This document shows positions 15,695 through 24,829 of a stretch of 37,926 bases of DNA, piece after piece. The position numbers and the translations under genes were made by a program. The DNA lies in assembly GCA_023417775.1 (NCBI GenBank), contig JAEZEJ010000006.1:1-37926 (forward strand), written 5' to 3'. The notes beneath the pieces were generated by a model. The model had not been told where the DNA came from. It did not search any database and worked only from the letters and a program-made list of their open reading frames with translations. The DNA is from Actinomycetes bacterium (GTDB lineage: Bacteria; Actinomycetota; Actinomycetes; Propionibacteriales; Nocardioidaceae). How positions within the stretch are numbered: position 1 is the stretch's first letter; every line of letters begins with the position of its first letter.

Positions 15695-16212
15695 GACGCG
15701 TCCGAGGACTGGTCCGTCGACTCCGAGAGCGTGCCGTGCTGATCGCGATGCCAGCGGACACCGGAGGAGTCGACGAAGGTGAGCGACTGGACCATCCAGG
15801 TGTCCTTCTTGGTGACGGGGCGGACATGTCCCTGGGTACGGGCGTCCTCGGGGAAGGTCCAGTGGAACTGCTCATCGGCCGTGACGACGTAGTCGCCGGG
15901 CGGCACGATGGTCAGGTGGAGCGGCGGACGATGCTGTCCCTGGGCATCGGTGCTCTCGACCGTCATCTGGAAGACGGGCGCGGTCGAGCTGTTCTGCACG
16001 AGGAGACCGACCGGCAGGGGCGCGTCCGGGCAGACCACGCACCATGCGGACACCTGGCGGGCCTGTTCGCGAGCGCGACGACGCGCCGCCACCTCGTCAC
16101 GCCCGGACTCGACGTCGACCAATCGCCTGGACGTGATGCCGGCCCATACCGCCGCCGCCAGCGCGAGCACCGCGGCGATCGCCGTGACCCATTCCGGAAT
16201 GCTTCCCCACAT
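15691..16212 (-). CDS. Uncharacterised single-pass membrane protein
   Basis: A 173-residue protein. An N-terminal helix (IPEWVTAIAAVLALAAAVWAG truncated to about residues 5-25) anchors it; a basic segment with RRRAREQARQ follows, then a beta-rich domain containing WCVVCPD and VGLLVQNSSTAPVFQMTV, which looks like an immunoglobulin-like or barrel domain. No family is recognised. GGGAGGAG precedes the ATG by 5-6 nt. It lies 14 nt after the other membrane gene at 16227-16595, with a nearly identical ribosome site, so the two probably form an operon. The residue pair C-x-x-C is notable. Confidence 0.72.
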   Translation of the reverse strand: MWGSIPEWVTAIAAVLALAAAVWAGITSRRLVDVESGRDEVAARRRAREQARQVSAWCVVCPDAPLPVGLLVQNSSTAPVFQMTVESTDAQGQHRPPLHLTIVPPGDYVVTADEQFHWTFPEDARTQGHVRPVTKKDTWMVQSLTFVDSSGVRWHRDQHGTLSESTDQSSDAS

Positions 16213-16226
16213 CGGCTCTCCTCCCG

Positions 16227-16595
16227 TCAGCTCGCCGCGGCGGACCGCCCGAGGCGCCATTGCAGGGCCGCGGCGAGTCCATCGACGAGGGCCGTGCCGG
16301 CGATGAGGACGGTGCCCCATCGCCTCGGCGAGCGTCCGATGGACAGACAGCAGGCGGCCACCCATCCGAGGTTGACGGCGGCAGCACGCGTCAGACCGTG
16401 AGACGTCGGCTCGGTCCGAGCGGCTGTCGAGAGCAGCATCACCGCCGTGGCTCCCAGTGAGGCCGCCACGGGAGCCCGCGCAGTCCGCGAAGGGAGGACC
16501 AGCGCGGCCAGGGAGTCGCTGGCCGCCATCGCGGCCGCGGCGGCGAGACACCCGGCGCCGTCGGCGGCGAGGACGGAACGCGCATCGAGGGCCAT
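16227..16595 (-). CDS. Small Ala-rich multi-pass membrane protein
   Basis: A 122-residue protein with three or four hydrophobic segments (about 10-25, 42-58, 70-88 and 95-112) and a short basic end. No domain is recognised. GGAGAG lies about 2-3 nt before the ATG, and the stretch is nearly identical to the ribosome site of the next gene, which starts 14 nt downstream. Hydrophobicity, ribosome site and operon context support a real gene, though the composition is biased. Confidence 0.62.
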   Translation of the reverse strand: MALDARSVLAADGAGCLAAAAAMAASDSLAALVLPSRTARAPVAASLGATAVMLLSTAARTEPTSHGLTRAAAVNLGWVAACCLSIGRSPRRWGTVLIAGTALVDGLAAALQWRLGRSAAAS

Positions 16596-16679
16596 GGCTC
16601 TCCTCTGATCTGGCCGACCACGGGGCCGCCGTGGCGGCGAATGCTCATCGGCGTCACCCTAGCCGCGACACTGGACAGG

Positions 16680-16696
16680 GACCACCGCACGTGGTC
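16680..16696. promoter_or_regulatory. Inverted repeat just before a VOC gene
   Basis: GACCAC (16680-16685) and GTGGTC (16691-16696) pair perfectly around CGCAC, ending 10 nt before the ATG at 16707. It could be an operator or an mRNA hairpin covering the start region. Confidence 0.3.
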
Positions 16697-16706
16697 GAGT
16701 CGGGAC

Positions 16707-17051
16707 ATGAAGATCACGCGCATCGCCCCGATCCTGACCGTCGACGATGTCGCCACCGCCGTGGAGGAGCACACGGCCGTGCTCGGTCTACGGACGGTGA
16801 TGGACCTCGGCTGGATCGCCTTCCTCGCCGATGACGACAACCGTCAGCTCGGGCTGATGACCGCCGATGCGACGGCGGCGGTCAATCCCGATGTCTCCGT
16901 CTTCGTCGACGACGTCGAGGCCGCCTACACCGCGGCGCTGGCCGCCGAGCTCGAGATCGTGCATCCGCTGTCCTCGGAGGAGTGGGGCGTCCGCCGCTTC
17001 TTCTACCGCGACTCCTCCGGGTGCGTCGTCAACGTCGGCACCCACATCTGA
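16707..17051 (+). CDS. VOC (glyoxalase-fold) family protein
   Basis: A 114-residue protein with paired beta-alpha-beta-beta-beta modules: ITRIAPILTVDDVATAVEEHTAVLGLRTV, then VSVFVDDVEAAYTAALAAELEIV and a final RRFFYRDSSGCVVNVGTHI. The usual first metal histidine is absent from strand 1, so it may be a binding or antibiotic-sequestering member rather than a metal-dependent enzyme. The ATG at 16707 matches the usual N-terminus; an ATG at 16641 would add 22 unconserved residues. Ends in a hairpin shared with the convergent neighbour. Confidence 0.8.
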   Translation: MKITRIAPILTVDDVATAVEEHTAVLGLRTVMDLGWIAFLADDDNRQLGLMTADATAAVNPDVSVFVDDVEAAYTAALAAELEIVHPLSSEEWGVRRFFYRDSSGCVVNVGTHI

Positions 17052-17067
17052 GGACGACGGACCTCGG

Positions 17068-17091
17068 GCCGGCTGAGCCTGCTCAGGCGGC
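17068..17091. terminator. Hairpin between convergent genes
   Basis: GCCG-G-CTGAGC, CT loop, GCTCAG-G-CGGC: ten pairs with one internal G-G mismatch. It lies between the VOC gene and the minus-strand gene ending at 17083 and overlaps the latter's stop codon. No U-tract. Confidence 0.45.
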
Positions 17092-17457
17092 CGGCCCGCC
17101 GGCCACCTGACTGCGGAGCGCGGCTGCATCGCTGCCATCGGTGCCGAAGCCGAGGCTCATGATCTTCTTGCCATCGGCGGCCTGCCGGAGTGTCTTTCCG
17201 TCGATGCGCAGCTCGGCAGGCGATGACACCTGATACCGCTTGAGGGTCATCCCGAGGGGATTGCGGATCTGGATCTCGTTCGGTTCGATCTTGGCCATCG
17301 GGTTGACCAGCATCAGCACACCCAGAGCGGCCAGGATGCCGCCCGCAGCGGTGCCGAGACCCTGTTGGGTGAGGAGGGAGGTCACCGCGAGCAGCACGCC
17401 GATCACCAGCTCGGCGATCGCGAGACCACGGTGATAACGGATCGTCATGGGGGTCAT
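17083..17457 (-). CDS. Uncharacterised membrane protein with PH-like C-terminus
   Basis: A 124-residue protein with two hydrophobic helices near the N-terminus (AIAELVIGVLLAVTSLL and a second at about 37-55), then a small beta-rich region beginning IEPNEIQIRNPLGMTLKRY, similar in style to bacterial PH-like domains. No family is named with confidence. The ATG at 17457 is chosen because TAGGGT (17470-17465) lies exactly 7 nt upstream, the spacing of leaderless actinobacterial genes. It is divergent from the VanZ-like gene. Confidence 0.7.
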   Translation of the reverse strand: MTPMTIRYHRGLAIAELVIGVLLAVTSLLTQQGLGTAAGGILAALGVLMLVNPMAKIEPNEIQIRNPLGMTLKRYQVSSPAELRIDGKTLRQAADGKKIMSLGFGTDGSDAAALRSQVAGGPAA

Positions 17458-17464
17458 GGCCGAC

Positions 17465-17470
17465 ACCCTA
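17465..17470 (-). promoter_or_regulatory. -10 element of a leaderless gene
   Basis: TAGGGT on the minus strand, 7 nt before the ATG at 17457, with no ribosome site between. Confidence 0.5.
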
Positions 17471-17499
17471 CGTGGCGCGGTCCGGCGGTGGATGGGGGC

Positions 17500-17505
17500 T
17501 ACCAT
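17500..17505 (+). promoter_or_regulatory. -10 element of the VanZ-like gene
   Basis: TACCAT fits TANNNT and ends 8 nt before the ATG at 17514; no ribosome site is present, suggesting a leaderless or nearly leaderless mRNA. Confidence 0.45.
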
Positions 17506-17513
17506 CAGCGACG

Positions 17514-18086
17514 ATGCTCACTGGTCCGTTCGATGAAGTCTCGTCGCTACCCGTCGTGATCCCCGCCGGTCTGGTGCTCTTCGCGGTCCTACTCTGGCGA
17601 CTACAGGTGAGGCGCCTGCTCTCGGTGCCCCGCGCCTCGGTGGCCGCCGCGCTCGCCGTCTACGCCGCCGGCATCCTCGCGAACACGCTGTTCCCCCTCT
17701 ACCTGAGCATGCCTCGGAGCGACTCCTGGACGCCGGGTGTCGCCCTTGTCCCGTTCCACGACTACGAGTCGCTGGACGCGCTGACCAATGTCGTCGTGTT
17801 CCTTCCCCTCGGGATGCTCATCCCGCTGCTGCTCGCACGCCCGTCGTGGTGGAGAGTCCTGGCCTCGGTGATGGCGGTCAGCCTCGCGATCGAGGTGTCG
17901 CAGCTCGCGGCGCAGGGACTCTTCGCCGGCGGACACATCGCCGATGTCGACGACTTCATCTTCAACACCGTCGGGGGTGCACTCGGGTACGGACTCATCG
18001 TGATCCTGACGGCGTTCCCACGCACCCGATCCGTCGTCGACCGTTTCCGCTGGACACAGCCGTGCGACGTGGGACAACTGTCATAG
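17514..18086 (+). CDS. VanZ-like family membrane protein
   Basis: A 190-residue protein with about five membrane helices and the VanZ-family core: VPFHDYESLDALTNVVVFLP, a loop to AVSLAIEVSQL, and DVDDFIFNTVGGALGYGL. In VanZ this family is linked to low-level teicoplanin resistance, but most members are of unknown function, so resistance is not implied. The ATG at 17514 lies 8 nt after a TACCAT hexamer; a start at 17472 would add 14 unlikely residues. The TAG stop is the first half of TAGTGT (18084-18089), a possible -10 for the lipoprotein gene. Confidence 0.84.
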   Translation: MLTGPFDEVSSLPVVIPAGLVLFAVLLWRLQVRRLLSVPRASVAAALAVYAAGILANTLFPLYLSMPRSDSWTPGVALVPFHDYESLDALTNVVVFLPLGMLIPLLLARPSWWRVLASVMAVSLAIEVSQLAAQGLFAGGHIADVDDFIFNTVGGALGYGLIVILTAFPRTRSVVDRFRWTQPCDVGQLS

Positions 18087-18102
18087 TGTTGGCGATGCTG
18101 TC

Positions 18103-18123
18103 CTGAACCGGTGAGCGGTTCAG
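18103..18123. promoter_or_regulatory. Perfect hairpin between VanZ-like and lipoprotein genes
   Basis: CTGAACCG (18103-18110) and CGGTTCAG (18116-18123) form an 8-bp stem around GTGAG. If TAGTGT (18084-18089) is the -10, the hairpin lies in the lipoprotein 5'-UTR; otherwise it may be a terminator. No U-tract follows. Confidence 0.4.
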
Positions 18124-18140
18124 ATCCAAGGGGGTAGGAC

Positions 18141-18587
18141 ATGAACACGGACCGGCAGGTCGCCCGACGCACCGTGCTGCTGGGCGGTGTCGGCGCGGCG
18201 GGGCTCGCTCTCGCCGGATGCTTCGGCGGGCGCAGCGACACAGCCGCGGTGCAAGAGGCGTTGCAGGAGGCCGTCGAGAGCCTGTCCGAGTACGTAGCGG
18301 GAACGATTCAGTACCAGGACGGGTTCTCGCAGGGGACGGTGATGTCGGGAAATATCGTCGTCGGCACGAGCACCCGCGCCGAGACCGAGCGGGCCCTCGA
18401 ACGCGTCCACGAGACGCTGCTCCGCGCCTACCTCCAGCAGTCGAACGTGAGGAACGCGAGCGTGAAGTTCCGCGCCTACCCGCCGGACCGCGAGGACGAG
18501 GTCGTGACCTCGGCCGATATCGCGGCGCCCCCGGGCGAGGTATCCGTGGACACCGACGACCTCATCGAGCAGTTCGACATCGGATAG
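18141..18587 (+). CDS. Putative lipoprotein
   Basis: A 148-residue protein. The N-terminus has twin arginines (ARRTVLLGG) and a lipobox LAGC (Cys about residue 27), so it is probably exported, perhaps by Tat, and lipid-modified. The mature part is a helical stretch (AAVQEALQEAVESLSEYV) followed by an alpha-beta region that resembles small secreted proteins with no named domain. A GGGGG stretch precedes the ATG. The C-terminus ends in an acidic segment. Function unknown. Confidence 0.78.
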   Translation: MNTDRQVARRTVLLGGVGAAGLALAGCFGGRSDTAAVQEALQEAVESLSEYVAGTIQYQDGFSQGTVMSGNIVVGTSTRAETERALERVHETLLRAYLQQSNVRNASVKFRAYPPDREDEVVTSADIAAPPGEVSVDTDDLIEQFDIG

Positions 18588-18628
18588 GGACACAGATGAC
18601 GACCCGACATGCCTTCGCGCCATCGGCA

Positions 18629-18634
18629 TAGGCT
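18629..18634 (+). promoter_or_regulatory. -10 element of a leaderless membrane gene
   Basis: TAGGCT ends 8 nt before the ATG at 18643 with no ribosome site. Confidence 0.45.
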
Positions 18635-18642
18635 GGGCTGCC

Positions 18643-19263
18643 ATGGCGAAGGAACGTCCTGACGACGGCTTGCTGCTGGCTCTGGACCGCGGCGAACGCG
18701 TCATCATCTCGACGTCGCGTCGGCGGATCCTGTTCATCCTCACCGTCGCGGTGACGCTCGGCGTACTACTCGCCGTCCTTCTCGCACTCGTCGTCCGCGG
18801 CTCCATCGAACAGCACGGCGACTGGCTGCTCATCGCGACGAGCCTGCGTGTGTGGGCGATTGCCGCCGTGATGCTCGCGTGCTTGGTCCTCGCCCCCGTG
18901 GGCACCGTCCTGCGGCTGCGGAGGTCGGAGGCCCTGGTGCTCAGCCGCGACGGCATCGCCCTGGAGCAGCGTGGTCATCTCCTGCCGGCGACTGTCGTCA
19001 CCTGGTCCGATATCGAGGGGATCGAATTGGACAACCTAAGACCCGGCGCCCCACGTTTCGTCACCTATCGGCTCACGGAGGAAGCCGCAGCTCGCCGCGG
19101 TATGACCCGCCCCCACCAGCGACGACGCTATCTCCCGAAGCAGCTCGAGCTCACCCAGCGCGAGCTTCATCCACTGCTCGTCGCCGCGCACGAGCGTTAC
19201 GGGCAGCCCCGCGGCACCGCGGGGCCCAGGCGGCAGAGAAGGCCCTTCCACCGGCACGGATGA
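18643..19263 (+). CDS. Membrane protein with PH-like domain
   Basis: A 206-residue protein with a short charged N-terminus, two membrane helices (ILFILTVAVTLGVLLAVLLA and a second about residues 66-88), and a beta-rich region (ALVLSRDGIALEQRGHLLPATVVTWSDIEGIEL) like the PH-type domains of the bacterial STM3941-like group. The last 60 residues are highly basic. Function unknown. Apparent leaderless start after TAGGCT. Confidence 0.72.
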   Translation: MAKERPDDGLLLALDRGERVIISTSRRRILFILTVAVTLGVLLAVLLALVVRGSIEQHGDWLLIATSLRVWAIAAVMLACLVLAPVGTVLRLRRSEALVLSRDGIALEQRGHLLPATVVTWSDIEGIELDNLRPGAPRFVTYRLTEEAAARRGMTRPHQRRRYLPKQLELTQRELHPLLVAAHERYGQPRGTAGPRRQRRPFHRHG

Positions 19264-19339
19264 ACGACGGATCGCCGTATCCCCTTCGACGGATATCGTC
19301 AGTGGCTGGTAGTGCAGCCATCGATGACCTTGGACTTCT

Positions 19340-19762
19340 TCACCGTTCCTCGGGCACCAGCGCCGCGGCGACGTCCTCGGCAGGCAGCAGCAGGCGCGCG
19401 ACCTCTGCCCGGTCGGCGTCATCGATCTCGTCCTCCCACAAGTCGGTGAGCAGGCTGCGCACAACACCGGCGAACTCGGGCCAGAGTGTCCACGGCTCGT
19501 CTTCCTCCGCGTCCCACTCGAGGAAGGTGCCGTCTGCTGCGGAGAACACCGTCGTGGTGCCGCAGGTCCACAGCGGCACCAGACCTGCGCGGCCGGACAT
19601 GAGGACGACCGCCCATGCTGGGCCGCGCGGTGAGGGTTCGACCGATTCTGCACGGTACCCGAGCGCCGGGTGCAGCGCGGCACCCCCGTAGGTAGCGATC
19701 GTGACGACGGACTCGGGCAACCCGCGGGCACGGATACGCTCGGTGAGATCGTCATCCGTCAT
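19340..19762 (-). CDS. Uncharacterised soluble acidic protein
   Basis: A 140-residue protein with no membrane segment. The middle reads as beta strands (WAVVLMSGRAGLVPLWTCG, TTVFSAADGTFLEWDAEED), and the last third is an acidic helix (EIDDADRAEVARLLLPAEDV). The layout is somewhat like SUKH-type immunity proteins, but no diagnostic motif is visible, so no function is given. GGAGG lies 8 nt before the ATG, which supports a real gene. It follows the VOC gene on the same strand with a 75-nt gap. Confidence 0.65.
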   Translation of the reverse strand: MTDDDLTERIRARGLPESVVTIATYGGAALHPALGYRAESVEPSPRGPAWAVVLMSGRAGLVPLWTCGTTTVFSAADGTFLEWDAEEDEPWTLWPEFAGVVRSLLTDLWEDEIDDADRAEVARLLLPAEDVAAALVPEER

Positions 19763-19837
19763 CGCAGTCGCCTCCGAATCGGCGATCGGAGTCGTGTCCG
19801 GACCATGTCGGCGATCCGCTCGGCATCGGGTGGACGA

Positions 19838-20197
19838 TCAGGACTCGGCGTAGACGCCCAAGCGGTTCCCGCTCGGATCGGTGAACTCGAACCGCCGCCC
19901 ACCGGGGAAGTCGTAGGGTCCCGCGACGATGCTCCCACCGGAGTTGCGCACCGCCTCGACGCTGGCGTCCAGGTCTTCGGAGAAGAGGAGCACGAGAGGG
20001 CCATCCCCGCCGGGTGCCGAACCGGGGCTCAAACCGCCGATCTCACCGTCGCCATCGGGTGACCTGATGCCGCTGTACGCCGGACCGTAGTCGTTGAACT
20101 CCCACCCGAAGGCCGCCTCGTAGAAGGCGCGGGTGGCGGCGAGATCCGTGACCCCGAACTCGACATAGCTGATCGCATGATGCGCTGGTCGAGACAT
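19838..20197 (-). CDS. VOC (glyoxalase-fold) family protein
   Basis: A 119-residue protein that begins HHAISYVEFGVTDLAATRAFYEAAFGWEF, the standard first VOC module, and ends RRFEFTDPSGNRLGVYAES, the standard last strand with the metal-ligand Glu region. Related members are annotated as glyoxalase or bleomycin-resistance-like; substrate unknown. AAGGGG precedes the ATG at 20197 by 7 nt; a start at 20242 is less likely. Before the island arrived, this gene would have followed the ychF stop after about 85 nt. Confidence 0.85.
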   Translation of the reverse strand: MSRPAHHAISYVEFGVTDLAATRAFYEAAFGWEFNDYGPAYSGIRSPDGDGEIGGLSPGSAPGGDGPLVLLFSEDLDASVEAVRNSGGSIVAGPYDFPGGRRFEFTDPSGNRLGVYAES

Positions 20198-20268
20198 GCC
20201 GACACCCCTTCTGGAGAACTCCTGTCCTGAGGGTACCGGCATCGATCGTGCCCCTCGAGGACCACGAG

Positions 20269-20282
20269 GCCGGCAGACCGGC
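20269..20282 (-). terminator. Hairpin directly after the original ychF stop
   Basis: GCCGG (20269-20273) and CCGGC (20278-20282) pair around a 4-nt loop, starting at the base next to the displaced ychF TGA. It may be the original ychF terminator, now downstream of the island. There is no U-tract. Confidence 0.35.
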
Positions 20283-20306
20283 TCAGACGTTGAAGCGGAA
20301 CTCCAC
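20283..20306 (-). pseudogene. ychF: Displaced 3' tail of ychF
   Basis: On the minus strand the segment reads V-E-F-R-F-N-V-stop, the conserved C-terminus of YchF proteins. The intact ychF at 23137-24246 instead ends ...VVEFRHGGTSGSGKK. The VEFR codons are duplicated in the 12-bp direct repeat present at both places. Joining the upstream copy to this tail restores a normal ending in frame. It is best read as the original 3' end left behind when the restriction-modification module was inserted. Confidence 0.85.
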
Positions 20307-20307
20307 C
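20296..20307. repeat. Direct repeat, distal junction of the R-M island
   Basis: CGGAACTCCACC, identical to 23171-23182. Reading from ychF, this is the far end of the inserted module, and the original ychF tail continues from it. Confidence 0.85.
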
Positions 20308-20605
20308 TGGTAGCGACTTACCTGCTCAGAAAGACGGACGATACGAGGAACACAGTCTGGCTTGCATCGGGAGAACGATCATCATCGGGCGCTTCGCCGT
20401 TATGCGAGAGCGTGGGTGCTGATGCGATCCAGATCTTTGTGAGAGAAACGACCACCGGCCAGCGCGTTGGAGCAGACGTCAAACCCGGCCCGACCGGTCG
20501 GGGTGATCCTCGAGGCCAAGGGTTTCAGACTGCCAAAGCCAAAGATTGAAGTCGACGACGGCAGGAGCTCGGAGCGTGATCTCGGCACCGAGCCAAGACC
20601 GGCGA
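20308..20605. other. Gene-free island segment of unknown role
   Basis: About 300 bp between the specificity stop and the distal repeat. Short reading frames exist on both strands, but none has a ribosome site or recognisable domain. Next to the repeat, 20309-20327 resembles 23135-23152 at the other island end: both, read on the minus strand, have GAGC, GGTAAG, a G and ACC in the same order. This could be part of a recombination site. Confidence 0.45.
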
Positions 20606-21553
20606 TTAAACCTCCTCCTCGCTATCCTCCGATGCCATTGCGGCTGTTGAAATGAAAAGGTGGTGCTTGTCGTCTGATTCGAGGTAAGTGATGAGATGCT
20701 CGCGCAGCGCATCCATCCCCTCGTAATAAGTGCGGAACGGCTCCGAGCGGCTCAACGCAATGTCCTCGCTCGACGGAACTGGGAGCACGATCTCGCGGTA
20801 TCGGGTCCCGACATCCTCACGATTCGTCTGCATGAAGACGACTCGTTCCCACTGCCGACGTACAGCCTTGAGTGTCAGCGCCCACAGGAGATAGAAGTTG
20901 TCGAAGGGGGCTTCGGCGGTCGCCCGGAGGATCAGCATCTCCTTGGTGAGTACGACATGCTCCTGCCCCGGCATAAGCACCGCGAACTCGCCGATGTTCT
21001 TACTGGTGCGGATCGGCGTGATCAGGTCCCACTGCTTCAAACCGGACTCACCACCCCTCCAGAACCGGCGCGCCACGACGTCGCTGACCCGATTGGTCGG
21101 GTTGATGTTGATCTGCCCGGCACGGATATCGGACACCTTGATGTAGGGGACGGTCCCGCGACGCAAATCCGCGGAAGGACTGCCGTGCCCTCCTTGAGTC
21201 GTCACCCAGCCCTTCTTGACCAGTTCCTCGATGGTGAGGGCGTCGAAGTCCTTCATCTCGGGGCGATTCATCATCGCCTCGAAGTCGGTCATCGGACGCG
21301 CGTCGAAGTACGCCGGCACCGCCATCAGGCGGTCGGTGAGATCTTCGGATCCGATCCAGCGGCCGGTCTCAGTGATCTCACCCGACTCGAGGCTCCTCAC
21401 GTCGTCGAGGAGTTTGTCGTCAACGACGCCGGTACGCTCTCCCGTCGCCTCATCGACGACGTAGAGCTCCTCGCCGTCCTTATTGATCCCGACCGTCGGC
21501 GCGTACGAGACGAAGACCTGGCCCTCGGTGAACCATGCAGGCTTATGAACCAT
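20606..21553 (-). CDS. Specificity (S-like) subunit with a single target-recognition domain
   Basis: A 315-residue protein. About residues 105-260 form one HsdS-type target-recognition domain with GTVPYIKVSDIRAGQININ and LTKEMLILRATAEAPFDNFY; helices follow. Type I S subunits usually carry two such domains, so it may act as a dimer or read an asymmetric site. The first 60 residues (VFVSYAPTVGINKDGEELYV, then VDDKLLDDV) look like the end of an N6-adenine methyltransferase, a part missing from the neighbouring gene. Its ATG follows that gene's TGA by 6 nt and is in the same reading frame. See the split-gene finding. Confidence 0.82.
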   Translation of the reverse strand: MVHKPAWFTEGQVFVSYAPTVGINKDGEELYVVDEATGERTGVVDDKLLDDVRSLESGEITETGRWIGSEDLTDRLMAVPAYFDARPMTDFEAMMNRPEMKDFDALTIEELVKKGWVTTQGGHGSPSADLRRGTVPYIKVSDIRAGQININPTNRVSDVVARRFWRGGESGLKQWDLITPIRTSKNIGEFAVLMPGQEHVVLTKEMLILRATAEAPFDNFYLLWALTLKAVRRQWERVVFMQTNREDVGTRYREIVLPVPSSEDIALSRSEPFRTYYEGMDALREHLITYLESDDKHHLFISTAAMASEDSEEEV

Positions 21554-21559
21554 CCGCGA

Positions 21560-23136
21560 TCACTTCTTCTCGAACACGTAGAGGTTGGTCTTGGCGCGGC
21601 AGAAGCCCTGGAAGGCCTCCATCGGGATGTTGAACACGCCGCGAAGCGTGAACCGCGACTCCAGCCAATCTGGCAACCAGCGGTACGTGGAGGAGAAGAA
21701 GTACGTCTCCGGAAGGATGATCCCCAGACGTCCTCCACTCGCCAGAAGGCGATAGGCACGCTCCAGGAAGATCAGCCCGATCTCAAGGTCAACGTACTTA
21801 CCTTTGGCCTGCTTGGCGATCGTGTAGCCGTTCGCCCGCGAGTCCGCGGCACTCACCTTGAGGTTCTTGCCGAACGGCGGGTTCGTCACGACGACGGTGA
21901 ATGACCCGTCCTTCAGCGGAGTCTCGAGGTACGGATAGTCCGACCTCCAACGATTCTCGCGGATCGAGTCACCCGCGTGGATGTTGACGGAGCCGTCCCC
22001 GAGGCTGACCATCAACGCGCGAGTGAGCTTGACGTTGATCGAGTCCTTGTCGACGCCGAACACCTGCCTATGCGCCCACGTACGCGCCTGTGCCTCGGCG
22101 CGGGGCCCACTTCCTTTCGCGCGGATCGAGAGGAACGCCTCGACCAGGAATCCACCGGTGCCGCAGGCAGGGTCGATGATCTTGTCGGTGGGCTGAATGT
22201 CGAGAGCCTCGATACTGGCCTCGATGACGCGGGCAGGGGTGAAGTACTGTCCCTCGCCCGCCTTGAGGTTGGCACGCCGGAACACCTGGAAGGCCGAGGA
22301 GATCGCCTCCGGTCGCACAGCGAGGAGGTTGAGCGCAGACAGTTCGAAGACGATCTCGGCGATTGTGTCATCGTCGAGGATGAGGTCTGTGTTGTCGTCC
22401 TCAGCAAAGATCTCAGGACGCAGCTTCTTGAGTGCCGTGAACTCCTGGCGCATCTTGCGCGCCGTGTATGCGCTACCGGCATCGCTGAGCTGGAAAGCGA
22501 GTGGCTTCTTGTCGTCGTACTCGCCGTTGGTGTCGGACTCCAGCTTCATCAGCAACAGGTTGCACAGCTGATCGAGCTGCACGTCCGACCGCGTTGCACG
22601 ACTGTCCCGCGCCACGACGACGTCGAGGAGACGCTTGAAGACCGAGCGCAGCTGTCCGTTCTGCGGTACGCGCATGTCTTTAAACGTGAGCGGTTGCTTC
22701 GAGGCCTTGGTGAGGTCCTCGCCGGGCTGCGGCACGCCGCGCCCCTTAACGTGAAGGAAGCCACCGTCGGGCAGCTTGTAGACGCGGACATCATCGGTGC
22801 CGTTCGTCCAGAAGCCCATGCGGGCACGGGGCTCACGCGCGAGGTAGGTCTCGAGCTGCGACACGCCGCCCTGGAGATCCGGGGCTTTGAACTCGCAGAT
22901 GATGAGGGCGTGCTCCCACGAGCCCACTGTGCTTGCGTCTTCGAAGATCGCAAGGTCGACGGGCCAGGAGGCGAATGAGCGGCCCGCTTCACGACCGGCG
23001 GCATCGTGCGGCGACTTGGGGACCCTCCACTCGGGCTCCCATTGCAACTGCGCTCGATCCCAGCCAACCTGAACGAGTGCCTCGATCGTGGGGAGGCGAA
23101 CCCGCTGGTGCTCGGGACCGCCCAGCCTTCCCTCGG

Positions 23137-23140
<4 letters not shown>
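21560..23140 (-). CDS. Fused HsdR-type nuclease / N6-adenine DNA methyltransferase
   Basis: A 526-residue protein. The N-terminal domain carries an HsdR-like PD-(D/E)xK nuclease: D62 in WPVDLAIF, E83 and K85 in ICEFK, and Q95-x3-Y99. The second half is an N6-adenine methyltransferase: GQYFTP (about 297-302), the SAM motif DPACGTGGF (323-331) and catalytic NPPF (420-423). There is no helicase motor, so it should cut near its site without translocation, as in type IIG or BcgI-like IIB systems. It ends early after LYVFEKK, lacking the usual methyltransferase tail. The GTG start overlaps the ychF stop (GTGA). Confidence 0.85.
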
Positions 23141-24246
<1,106 letters not shown>

Positions 24247-24254
24247 GGGGCACT

Positions 24255-24260
24255 AGCCTA
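24255..24260 (-). promoter_or_regulatory. -10 element of ychF overlapping the GNAT stop codon
   Basis: TAGGCT on the minus strand, 8 nt before the ychF GTG at 24246, no ribosome site. Its first three bases (24260-24258) are the TAG stop of the GNAT gene. Confidence 0.5.
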
Positions 24261-24800
24261 CTGGTCGCTCCCCCGCTCCCGGGGCGCGGCGAGCACGAAC
24301 GCCCTGGTCGTGGCGTCGTACCAGTCGTCGCGCAGGCCGAGGTCGGTCATCCCGAGGCGCCGGCACACCGCCTGCGACCGCACGTTGTCGGGATCCGTGA
24401 CCGCGCGCAGCTCCGGGAAACCGGCCGTGAATCCGCGGTGCACGAGCGCTCGGGCGGCCTCGGTCGCGTACCCCAGGCCCCAGGCATCCGGATGGAGATG
24501 CCAGCCGATCTCGACCTCATCGCGCGCACCTCCCCTGCTCGACGGCAGCGGAACCAGCAAGGCCATGCCGACGAGCACGCCGCCGACCTCGATCCCGAAG
24601 ACCCCGCAGGCCGGATGGTCGCCGGCACGGGACGGCTGCGCCTCGATGCGTTCGAGGGCCTGCGAGCGGTCGGTCATCGGCTCGCCCGAGCCGCTCCATC
24701 GAGCCACCTCCGGCCGCGAGAACAGGTCGAAGACGAAGTCCGCATCGGCGGGGGTCATCGGGCGCAGCACGAGCCGCTCGGTCCTGATCGTGGCGTCCAC
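24258..24800 (-). CDS. GNAT acetyltransferase (RimJ/RimL type)
   Basis: A 180-residue protein that opens TERLVLRPMTPADADFVFDLF, typical of RimJ/RimL-like N-acetyltransferases, with an acceptor strand EVEIGWHLHPDAWGLGYATEAA whose Q/R-x-x-G-x-A-like GLGYATEA loop binds acetyl-CoA. It ends PDNVRSQAVCRRLGMTDLG, the usual last helix. The substrate is unknown; amino-terminal ribosomal-protein or small-molecule acetylation are possible. The GTG at 24800 lies 7 nt after TAGAGT, fitting a leaderless start. Confidence 0.88.
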   Translation of the reverse strand: MDATIRTERLVLRPMTPADADFVFDLFSRPEVARWSGSGEPMTDRSQALERIEAQPSRAGDHPACGVFGIEVGGVLVGMALLVPLPSSRGGARDEVEIGWHLHPDAWGLGYATEAARALVHRGFTAGFPELRAVTDPDNVRSQAVCRRLGMTDLGLRDDWYDATTRAFVLAAPRERGSDQ

Positions 24801-24806
24801 GGCTCG

Positions 24807-24813
24807 TACTCTA
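24807..24813. promoter_or_regulatory. Overlapping divergent -10 elements, GNAT / methyltransferase
   Basis: TACTCTA reads TACTCT on the plus strand (24807-24812) and TAGAGT on the minus strand (24813-24808). It is the same TANNNTA design as at thiE/thiO. Confidence 0.5.
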
Positions 24814-24829
24814 CGAGGGTGAGCGAACG

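Noticed and set aside
20400..20588. 62-codon minus-strand frame inside the island's gene-free end
   Set aside because: No ribosome site, no domain, and other frames look equally plausible; not supported as a gene.
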